Shown piece after piece: positions 57,709 through 64,000 of a stretch of DNA of 64,000 nucleotides. The position numbers were made by a program, and so were the translations under genes. Positions within the stretch are counted from its first letter, which is position 1; each line of letters begins with the position of its first letter. Source of the stretch: Luteibacter yeojuensis (GTDB lineage Bacteria > Pseudomonadota > Gammaproteobacteria > Xanthomonadales > Rhodanobacteraceae); contig NZ_JZRB01000016.1 in the NCBI RefSeq assembly GCF_000964085.1, positions 62,001-126,000 on the forward strand, read 5' to 3'. The notes beneath the pieces are model-generated. The model was given only the letters and a program-made list of their open reading frames with translations, was not told the origin of the DNA and ran no database searches.

Positions 57709-58731
57709 ATGAAACTCGCCACCGTAATCCGTTTCCTCGTCACTGCCGCCGTCGTCGTGGTCGCGGCGCTGGTCGGCCACGCGCTGTGGAAGCACTACAT
57801 GTATTCGCCGTGGACGCGCGACGGCCGCGTACGTGCCGAGATCGTGCGCATCGCGCCCGACGTGGCCGGCCTGGTCACCGATGTACGCGTCATCGACAAC
57901 CAGACGGTTAAGAAGGGCGACCTGCTCTTCGTCGTCGACAAGGCGCGCTACCTCAATGCGCTGAACCAGGCCAAGGCCAACCTGCATGCGGCCGAGGCCG
58001 CGGCACGCGCATCGGGCGCCAACATCAACGCCGCCTTCGCCAGCGCGCAGCAAAGCCGCTCGAACTACGAGATGTACGAGGCGCAGTCCGATCGCCGGCA
58101 GAAGCTCATCAACAATGTCATCTCGGCGGAAGACAAGGCCAACGCGCTGGCGGCGGCCAATGCCGCGAAGGCCGGCTGGCAGGCCGCGCAGGCGAGCACG
58201 AAGCAGGCCTCGGCATCGCAGGAGCAGGCGCTGGCCGCCGTGGCGCAGGCGGAGGTGGAAGTGGCCTCCGCACAGCTCAACCTCGACCGCACCGACGTGC
58301 GCGCGCCGGTCGATGGCTACGTCACCAACCTCGATGTCCGCGTCGGTGATTACGCCAGCGCGGGCACCGCGCGCCTCGCGCTCATCGACAGCCACTCGTA
58401 CTGGGTGTACGGCTACTTCGAGGAAACCAAGCTGCCGGGCCTGCGCATCGGCGACCCGGTGGATATCCGGCTCATGAGCGGCGGCGCGCGCCTGCAAGGC
58501 CACGTGGAAAGCATTGCCCGCGGCATCACCGACGCCGACAACCCGACAGGCAGCGACCTGCTCGCCGACGTGAACCCCACATTCAACTGGGTGCGCCTGG
58601 CCCGGCGCGTGCCGGTACGCGTCCGTATCGACGCCGACCACCTGCCGCAAGGCACGATGCTGGCAGCCGGTATGACCGCCACGCTCATCGTGCGGCCGTC
58701 GCACCCCGAGCAGGCCGTAGCCTCGCGTTGA
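57709..58731 (+). CDS. aaeA: HlyD-type membrane fusion protein (AaeA-like)
   Basis: Periplasmic adaptor of 340 residues. N-terminal membrane anchor (residues 5-25), barrel-sandwich halves YSPWTRDGRVRAEIVRIAPDV and DVRAPVDGYVTNLDVRVGDY, and a long Ala/Gln-rich helical hairpin between. It joins AaeB to an outer-membrane TolC-like channel, which is not in the window. Confidence 0.93.
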   Translation: MKLATVIRFLVTAAVVVVAALVGHALWKHYMYSPWTRDGRVRAEIVRIAPDVAGLVTDVRVIDNQTVKKGDLLFVVDKARYLNALNQAKANLHAAEAAARASGANINAAFASAQQSRSNYEMYEAQSDRRQKLINNVISAEDKANALAAANAAKAGWQAAQASTKQASASQEQALAAVAQAEVEVASAQLNLDRTDVRAPVDGYVTNLDVRVGDYASAGTARLALIDSHSYWVYGYFEETKLPGLRIGDPVDIRLMSGGARLQGHVESIARGITDADNPTGSDLLADVNPTFNWVRLARRVPVRVRIDADHLPQGTMLAAGMTATLIVRPSHPEQAVASR

Positions 58732-58740
58732 CTGCCCTAA

Positions 58741-58836
58741 TGTAGGAGCCCACTCGTGGGCGACATCCTTTCTCGGAAGAGCCCGAGGGCCTGTTGCGTT
58801 GTCGCGAAAGATGTCGCCCACAAGTGGGCTCCTACA
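58741..58836. repeat. REP doublet, TGTAGGAGCCCAC family
   Basis: TGTAGGAGCCCACTCGTGGG plus CGACATC (58741-58767) faces an almost perfect inverted copy (58810-58836). Each arm also contains its own short palindrome CCCAC-N-GTGGG. This is the head-to-head pair arrangement typical of REP elements moved by RAYT transposases; none is encoded in the window. It lies between aaeA and the convergent GNAT gene. Confidence 0.85.
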
Positions 58837-58843
58837 GGAAGGC

Positions 58844-59428
58844 TCAGCCGGCCAGGCGCTTCAGGCGCAGCTGCAGCCACTTGTCCACGTCGGGCCATTC
58901 GGTGGCGAGGATGCTGTAGCAGACCGTATCGCGCAGCGAGCCATCCTCCCGGCGCTTGTGCGCCCGGAGCACGCCCTCGCGCTTCGCGCCCAGGCGCTCG
59001 ATGGCGCGCTGGGAATCCTGGTTGTAGGCGTCGGTGTGGAATTCGACGGCCACCACGCCCAGGTTCTGGAAGGCGTTGTCGAGCAGCAGGTGCTTGCAGG
59101 CGGAATTGAGGTGGCTGCGCTGCCAGCGCTTCGCGTACCAGGTGTAGCCGATGGCGACGCGGTGGGGATCGGGCGTGATGTCGTAATAGCGCGTGGTGCC
59201 GACGATATCGCCGCTGGTGTTCTCCCGCACCACCCAGGGCGCCATGCGGCCCTCGGCCTGGCCGCGCAGCGCCTTTTCCACATAGGCGGCCATGCTGCCG
59301 GGGCGGGGCACGCTGGTGAACCACAGGTCCCATAGATCGCCGTCCGCGGCGGCCTGCTCAAGGGCGGGCACGTGGGCCAGGGCCATGGGCTCGAGGGTCA
59401 CCCAGGCGTTTTCGAGGCGATCGGCCAT
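58844..59428 (-). CDS. GNAT-family N-acetyltransferase (RimJ-like)
   Basis: A 194-residue acetyltransferase of the RimJ/RimL type. Motif pieces are AIGYTWYAKRWQRSHLNSACK (acetyl-CoA loop, ~100-120) and AVEFHTDAYNQDSQRAIERLGAKREGVLR (~130-155). It probably acetylates an amine on a protein or amino-acid substrate. It starts 13 nt downstream of the DUF465 gene on the same strand. Confidence 0.88.
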   Translation of the reverse strand: MADRLENAWVTLEPMALAHVPALEQAAADGDLWDLWFTSVPRPGSMAAYVEKALRGQAEGRMAPWVVRENTSGDIVGTTRYYDITPDPHRVAIGYTWYAKRWQRSHLNSACKHLLLDNAFQNLGVVAVEFHTDAYNQDSQRAIERLGAKREGVLRAHKRREDGSLRDTVCYSILATEWPDVDKWLQLRLKRLAG

Positions 59429-59441
59429 GCACGGGGCTCCT

Positions 59442-59648
59442 TCAGGCGTCCAGGTCGGGGATGAGGCGGCTTTCGATGCGGCTGATGGCGTCTTTCAGCT
59501 GCAGCTTCCGTTTCTTCAACCGGGTGAGCTGCAGCTCGTCGCGGCTGATGGCCTGGGCCAGGTGGTCGATGGCGGTGTCGAGGTCGCGGTGCTCCACCTT
59601 GAGCTCCGCGAGGCGCTGGGACAGCTGGGTCGGATCCTGAACCTGCAT
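59442..59648 (-). CDS. YdcH/DUF465 family small coiled-coil protein
   Basis: A 68-residue protein, nearly all helix ([20 protein letters not shown], then [21 protein letters not shown] in two heptad blocks). The KKRKLQLKD end is the DUF465 mark. Function unknown. It is divergent from ttcA, sharing a 103-nt gap. Confidence 0.85.
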   Translation of the reverse strand: MQVQDPTQLSQRLAELKVEHRDLDTAIDHLAQAISRDELQLTRLKKRKLQLKDAISRIESRLIPDLDA

Positions 59649-59751
59649 GGCGACGGGCCGGCGGGGAGGGAAGCGGCAAGTTTACCCTCCGGCGGGGCGG
59701 CCCGCAGCGGCTACAATAGGAGGCTCGCCCCTTGGCCACCCCCGAAACACC

Positions 59752-60624
59752 ATGTCCGCGACCCCCGACGCCACCCGCAAGCACACCTACGAGGCCGGCA
59801 AGCTGGCCAAGCGCCTGCGCCGCCAGGTGGGCCAGGCCATTGCCGACTTCGGCATGATCGAAGACGGCGACAAGGTCATGGTGTGCCTCTCGGGTGGCAA
59901 GGATTCCTACACCATGCTCGATATCCTGCTCTCGCTGCAGGCCAAGGCGCCCGTGCGCTTCGAGCTCATCGCGGTGAACCTCGACCAGAAGCAGCCGGAT
60001 TTCCCCGGGCACGTGCTGCCGGGGTACCTCACCGGGCGCGGTATCCCGTTCCACATCATCGAGCAGGACACCTACAGCGTCGTCACCCGCGTCATCCCGC
60101 AGGGCAAGACCATGTGCAGCCTGTGCTCGCGCATGCGCCGCGGCGCGCTATACCAGTGGGCGGCCGGGAACGGCATCACGAAGATCGCCCTTGGCCACCA
60201 CCGCGACGACATCCTGGGTACGTTCTTCCTCAACATGTTCTACCAGGGCAGCCTGAAAGCCATGCCGCCCAAGTTGCGCTCCGACGACGGCAAGCACGTC
60301 GTCATCCGCCCGCTGGCGTACTGCCGCGAGGACGACATCGCCGAGTACGCCGACGCGAAGGCCTTCCCCATCATCCCCTGCAACCTCTGCGGCTCGCAGG
60401 AGAACATGCAGCGCAAGGTGGTGAAGCGCATGCTGGCCGATTGGGAGAAAGCCCACCCGGGCCGCAGCGAAACGATGTTCCGCGCCATGGGCAACATCGC
60501 CCCCTCCCAGCTGATGGATCGCAACCTGTTCGACTTCGCGGGCCTTGGCGCACGCGAGGGCGCGGTACGCGCCGACGCGCATGCGTGGCTTGGTGGCAGC
60601 GACACCGCCGACGACAACGATTGA
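59752..60624 (+). CDS. ttcA: tRNA 2-thiocytidine(32) synthetase TtcA
   Basis: Fe-S dependent thiolase for C32 of some tRNAs. The 290-residue protein has the PP-loop [12 protein letters not shown] near residue 45 and the cluster CxxC pairs in CSLC (~122) and CNLC (~212). [20 protein letters not shown] is conserved. ATG 59752 is chosen; upstream codons are in the promoter. A TACAAT box at 59711 suggests a short leader. Confidence 0.95.
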   Translation: MSATPDATRKHTYEAGKLAKRLRRQVGQAIADFGMIEDGDKVMVCLSGGKDSYTMLDILLSLQAKAPVRFELIAVNLDQKQPDFPGHVLPGYLTGRGIPFHIIEQDTYSVVTRVIPQGKTMCSLCSRMRRGALYQWAAGNGITKIALGHHRDDILGTFFLNMFYQGSLKAMPPKLRSDDGKHVVIRPLAYCREDDIAEYADAKAFPIIPCNLCGSQENMQRKVVKRMLADWEKAHPGRSETMFRAMGNIAPSQLMDRNLFDFAGLGAREGAVRADAHAWLGGSDTADDND

Positions 60625-60659
60625 CCCTTTCCCTTCCACCGCTTCAAGGCCAGACGATC

Positions 60660-61847
60660 ATGACCCTGTTCTCCGCTGTCGAACTCGCCCCGCGCGATCC
60701 GATCCTTGGCCTCAACGAAGCCTTCGGCGCCGATACGCGCGCTGACAAGGTGAACCTCGGCGTGGGCGTCTATTACGACGCGAAAGGCCACGTGCCCCTG
60801 CTGCGCGCCGTGCGCGAGGCCGAGAAGGCACGCCTCGAAGCCCAGCTGCCGCGCGGCTACCTGCCCATCGACGGCATCGCGCTGTACGACAGCGCCGTAC
60901 AGAAGCTGCTGTTCGGCGCATCGTCGCCGCTGCTAGCCGAGCGCCGCGTCGTCACGGCGCAGGCCCTCGGCGGCACCGGCGCGCTGAAAGTCGGCGCTGA
61001 TTTCCTCAAGCGCCTCAACCCCGACGTGCCGGTGGCCATCAGCAACCCGAGCTGGGAGAACCACCGCGCCCTGTTCGAGAACGCCGGCTTCAACGTCGTC
61101 GATTACCCGTACTACGACGCCGCCACGCACGGCGTGGACGACGAAGGCATGCTGGCCGGCCTGGCCAAGCTGCCGAAGGGCGCCGTGGTGGTGCTGCACG
61201 CGTGCTGCCACAACCCCACCGGCGTCGACCTCGGCGAGGCCGAATGGAAGCGCGTCATCGAGGTGGTGCGCGAGCACGGCCTGGTGCCGTTCCTCGACAT
61301 CGCCTACCAGGGCTTCGGCGATGGCATCGGGGCCGATGCGGTCGCCGTGCGCCTGTTCGCGCAGGCCGACGTGCCGTTCTTCGTCGCCAGCTCGTTCTCG
61401 AAGTCGTTCTCGCTGTACGGCGAACGCGTCGGTGCATTGTCCATCGTCACCGGCTCGCATGACGAGGCCGTTCGCGTGCAATCCCAGCTGAAGCGCGTCA
61501 TCCGCACCAATTACTCCAACCCGCCGACGCATGGCGCCGCCGTGGTCTCCGCCGTGCTCAACCACGACGACCTGCGCGCCACGTGGGAAACCGAACTGGG
61601 CGAGATGCGCGAGCGTATCCGTGCCATGCGCCGCGGCCTCGTGCAGCGCCTGGCGGGGGCCGGCGATTTCGGCTTCATCGAACGCCAGCGCGGCATGTTC
61701 TCGTACTCCGGCCTCACCAGCGCGCAGGTCGACCGGCTGCGCGAAGAGTTCGGCATCTACGCCGTCGGCACGGGCCGCATCTGCGTGGCCGCGCTCAACG
61801 ACACCAATATCGATCGCGTCGCCGAGGCGATCACGAAGGTCGTCTGA
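60660..61847 (+). CDS. Aspartate/aromatic amino acid aminotransferase
   Basis: PLP enzyme of class I, 395 residues. LGVGVYYDAKG at the N-terminus and the PLP lysine in SSFSKSFSLYGERVGAL near residue 245 mark AspC/TyrB; HACCHNPTGVD, DIAYQGFGDG and NYSNPPTHGA are conserved. The substrate (Asp or Tyr/Phe) is not decided by sequence by eye. It follows ttcA by 35 nt. Confidence 0.95.
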   Translation: MTLFSAVELAPRDPILGLNEAFGADTRADKVNLGVGVYYDAKGHVPLLRAVREAEKARLEAQLPRGYLPIDGIALYDSAVQKLLFGASSPLLAERRVVTAQALGGTGALKVGADFLKRLNPDVPVAISNPSWENHRALFENAGFNVVDYPYYDAATHGVDDEGMLAGLAKLPKGAVVVLHACCHNPTGVDLGEAEWKRVIEVVREHGLVPFLDIAYQGFGDGIGADAVAVRLFAQADVPFFVASSFSKSFSLYGERVGALSIVTGSHDEAVRVQSQLKRVIRTNYSNPPTHGAAVVSAVLNHDDLRATWETELGEMRERIRAMRRGLVQRLAGAGDFGFIERQRGMFSYSGLTSAQVDRLREEFGIYAVGTGRICVAALNDTNIDRVAEAITKVV

Positions 61848-61881
61848 CCTTCCATCCACTTATCACGAGAAGCCCTGATAC

Positions 61882-62790
61882 ATGTTCTTTCGCAACCTGA
61901 CGCTGTTCCGTTTCTCCGAATCCGTCGCCACCGATCTCGACCGCCTGGACGAAGCCCTGCCCGAACACCGCCTGCGCCCGGTCGGCCCCATGGAGCTTTC
62001 CGCCCGCGGCTTCGTTTCGCCGCTGGGCCGCAATGAAGAAGGCCTCACCCATAGCGTGGCCCGCAACACGATGGTCACCGTGGGCAGCGAAGATAAGCTC
62101 CTGCCGTCCTCGGTCATCAACGACGAGGTGGCCAACCGCGTGCAGAAGATCGCCGAGGAAGAAGGCCGCAAGGTCGGCGGCCGCGAGCGCAAGAAGATCA
62201 AGGACGACGTGCTGAACGAACTGGTGCCGCGTGCCTTCGTGCGCAGCTCGCGCATGCGGGCCTATGCGGACAAGAAGAACGGCTGGTTCATCCTGGATAC
62301 GTCCAGTCGCAAGTCCGCTGAGAACACCCTCAGCCAGGTCCGCGAGGCCCTGGGCAGCTTCCCGGCCGTGCCACTGGCGCCGGAAGAATCGCCCCGCATC
62401 CTCATGACCCACTGGGTGGCCACGGGCGAGTTGCCGGGGGGGCTGGCCTTGGGCGACGAGTGCGAGCTGCGTGACCCGGCCACGGCCTCGGGCGCCATCG
62501 CCCGCTGCCGCCGCCAGGATCTCGATACCGATGAGATCCGGGAGCACCTCCGCACCGGCAAGCAGGTGTTCCAGCTTGGTTTGGTCTTCGACGACCGCAT
62601 CTCTTTCGTACTAGGCGAAGACCTCATCCTGCGTAAAATCAAGTTCACGGACGTGGTGCTCGACGAACAGGCCGATAGCCACGAGAGCGCCGCCGCCGAG
62701 CTGGACGCCAACTTCGCCCTCATGGCCCTCGAGTACGAGCGCCTGCTGGGCAAACTTGGCGAATGGTTCAAGCTGCCGCGCCCGGAGTAA
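61882..62790 (+). CDS. rdgC: Recombination-associated protein RdgC
   Basis: Ring-shaped DNA-binding dimer that modulates RecA. The 302 residues open MFFRNLTLFRFSE, the family start, with SARGFVSPLGRNEE and ELVPRAFVRSSRMRAYADKK following. The second half carries LVFDDRISFVLGEDLILRKIKFTDVV. It is 34 nt after the aminotransferase gene. Confidence 0.96.
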   Translation: MFFRNLTLFRFSESVATDLDRLDEALPEHRLRPVGPMELSARGFVSPLGRNEEGLTHSVARNTMVTVGSEDKLLPSSVINDEVANRVQKIAEEEGRKVGGRERKKIKDDVLNELVPRAFVRSSRMRAYADKKNGWFILDTSSRKSAENTLSQVREALGSFPAVPLAPEESPRILMTHWVATGELPGGLALGDECELRDPATASGAIARCRRQDLDTDEIREHLRTGKQVFQLGLVFDDRISFVLGEDLILRKIKFTDVVLDEQADSHESAAAELDANFALMALEYERLLGKLGEWFKLPRPE

Positions 62791-62862
62791 CCGGCCGGGC
62801 CGGTCGCAGTGGTTGATACAGCAGGGTGGGATGTTTGTCGGGATCGCTCCGGGACTGGCAAC

Positions 62863-63630
62863 ATGGCATCAGAACAAGGCGACTGGCTCGAACTGTCGAC
62901 CCCGACCGGGGGCACCATCCGCGTGCTCAAGTCGGCGCACCCGCGTGCGCGCCGGCTGCGTCTCACCGTCACGCCCAAGGGGGCGCGGCTCACGTACCCC
63001 AACGGCACGCACGTGGCGCAGATGACCGCCTTCCTGCGCCACCACGCCGACTGGCTCGAGCAGAAGCTCGGCGAGTTCCACATGGACGCCGAGCCGCTGC
63101 CGGGCCTCAAGGTCGGCGTGCCCACGTCGTTCCCCTTCCGCGGCGAAGAAACCACCCTGCACTGGGCCGAAGGGCCCTACCCACGGGTGCAGCACGACGA
63201 GAACGGCATCACCCTTGTCATCCCGGGCCCGCACCACCGCGAGTTGCTGGTGGCGCGTGGTTTGCTGGCCACGTTCTTCGAGGCGCAGATCCGCCGCGAC
63301 GTCTCGCGCTGGCTGCCGGGGTACATCCCGCAGATCAATGCCGCGCCCACCGCGTTGCGCATCAGGCCGCTGAAAAGCCTGTGGGGCAGCCTCGACACGC
63401 GCGACCGCATCAACCTCGACCTGGCCCTCGCGCTGGCGCCGCCCGCGGCGCTTCGCTATGTGCTGGTACACGAGCTGTGCCACCTCAAGGTACGTAACCA
63501 CTCGCCGCGCTTCTGGCACTGGGTCGAAAGCATCCTGCCCGAGCACAAGGCGCAGCGTACTTGGCTGCGCGCGCACGGCAGCGGCCTGAAGGCGCAGCTC
63601 GACCGGCTCATCGCCGACGTGGCTGACTAA
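62863..63630 (+). CDS. YgjP-like metallopeptidase domain protein (M48-like)
   Basis: A 255-residue protein of the DUF45/SprT-like group with the zinc motif HELCH (~202) followed by NHSPRFW, where the third ligand His lies in H-S-P-R. The N-terminal half is a beta-rich domain (RRLRLTVTPKGARLTYPNGT). Its role is unknown; relatives are near restriction or phage genes in other species, but none is here. ATG 62863 gives the compact protein. Confidence 0.88.
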   Translation: MASEQGDWLELSTPTGGTIRVLKSAHPRARRLRLTVTPKGARLTYPNGTHVAQMTAFLRHHADWLEQKLGEFHMDAEPLPGLKVGVPTSFPFRGEETTLHWAEGPYPRVQHDENGITLVIPGPHHRELLVARGLLATFFEAQIRRDVSRWLPGYIPQINAAPTALRIRPLKSLWGSLDTRDRINLDLALALAPPAALRYVLVHELCHLKVRNHSPRFWHWVESILPEHKAQRTWLRAHGSGLKAQLDRLIADVAD

Positions 63631-63648
63631 AAAGCACCCCACCATGAA

Positions 63649-63696
63649 CCTGTGGGAGCGCGCTTGCGCGCGATCGCGTGCAAGCGCGCTCCCACA
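63649..63696. repeat. REP inverted pair, GTGGGAGCGCGC family
   Basis: TGTGGGAGCGCGCTTGC (63651-63667) and its exact inverse GCAAGCGCGCTCCCACA (63680-63696) flank a 12-nt loop, CGGCGATCGCGTG-like in composition. It is the head-to-head form of the element at 10796 and 11084. Confidence 0.82.
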
Positions 63697-63717
63697 TCGG
63701 GTAGCAGGCGCGAACGC

Positions 63718-64000
63718 CTACATCGGCGTTTCGACGACCCGGAACTCGCCGGGCGCGAGGACAAGCGGCTGCCCCGGCGGCGTGCGCAGGATGAAGTCGG
63801 GGCCGCTGCTGCCCAGTGCCGTCACCAGGTCGACAGGCCCCGCGCCCGACATACGCGCGGCGACGATGTCGCGCACGGCAAGCTCCACGGCGAAGTCGTG
63901 CGGGGATGACGGCGCGCCCGGCGGCACCGCGGTGAGCCGGATCCCCACGACATCCCTTGCCTGGTAGGCGGTGCCCATCGCCGCCCACTCGCCACCACTG
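63718..64000 (-). CDS. Uncharacterised protein, 5' end outside window
   Basis: The frame is open from the window edge and ends at 63718. The visible 94 residues read ...SGGEWAAMGTAYQARDVVG, LTAVPPGAPSSPHDFAVELAVRDI and LRTPPGQPLVLAPGEFRVVETPM. The ATG at 63978 is unlikely to be the true start because the sense continues upstream. No domain was recognised. Confidence 0.5.
   Translation of the reverse strand, partial: SGGEWAAMGTAYQARDVVGIRLTAVPPGAPSSPHDFAVELAVRDIVAARMSGAGPVDLVTALGSSGPDFILRTPPGQPLVLAPGEFRVVETPM

Overview
The window is GC-rich chromosomal DNA (roughly two-thirds G+C by eye) from a gammaproteobacterium, most likely of the Xanthomonadales/Rhodanobacteraceae type (Luteibacter, Dyella and relatives). 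The reasons are the complete proton ATP synthase operon, aerobic haem synthesis (HemF), the UbiJ/UbiB/UbiK ubiquinone proteins, an ErpA-bactofilin-DUF6776 group, and above all a xanthomonadin-type aryl polyene pigment locus with a XanB2-like chorismatase. The genus is an inference. There are no insertion sequences, prophage, CRISPR arrays or rRNA genes. Coding density is high, and many gaps carry short REP-like palindromes.

Layout. 1-6.6 kb (+): end of topA, tsaC, an aryl-acid:ACP ligase of the XanA2/ApeH type, purD, and an MFS-PlsC fusion. 6.6-11.7 kb (-): ampE, nudC, erpA, bactofilin, DUF6776, bfr, bfd, rppH. 11.8-13.5 kb: tRNA-Met(CAU), a LuxR regulator, queD and a phasin-like gene. 13.6-20.9 kb (+): atpIBEFHAGDC with a promoter and a terminator, then a DUF748 protein and glmU. 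23.6-31.2 kb: the pigment locus. 31.3-37.7 kb: a YdcF protein, hemF, a VNG-repeat envelope protein, gpmA, a CcdC-like membrane protein, a PII protein, ubiK and comM. 37.7-42.0 kb: a probable C-rich small RNA, aceA and aceB, and a divergent LysR regulator. 42.0-48.4 kb: a small accessory patch (an orphan protein, a frameshifted gene remnant, a ParE-type toxin-antitoxin pair) mixed with plsC-like, arfB, truC, ubiB, ubiJ and trmL. 48.7-58.7 kb: an M16 peptidase, a DUF4156 lipoprotein, LysR/SDR genes, and a MarR-AaeB-AaeX-AaeA efflux operon. 58.7-64 kb: a REP pair, GNAT, DUF465, ttcA, an aromatic/aspartate aminotransferase, rdgC, a YgjP-like protease and a partial gene.

How the genes work together. 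The pigment locus contains the enzyme that makes the hydroxybenzoate starter (chorismatase), the carrier (ACP), two hot-dog dehydratases, a ketosynthase with a chain-length-factor partner, a flavin halogenase, a GT2 glycosyltransferase and an LpxL-like acyltransferase. The activating ligase lies 20 kb away. A ketoreductase and the MMPL/LolA export proteins are not in the window. The AaeB-type efflux operon could dispose of excess hydroxybenzoate made by the chorismatase; this is inference. The ATP synthase, glyoxylate shunt, ubiquinone and haem genes fit an aerobic, respiring organism.
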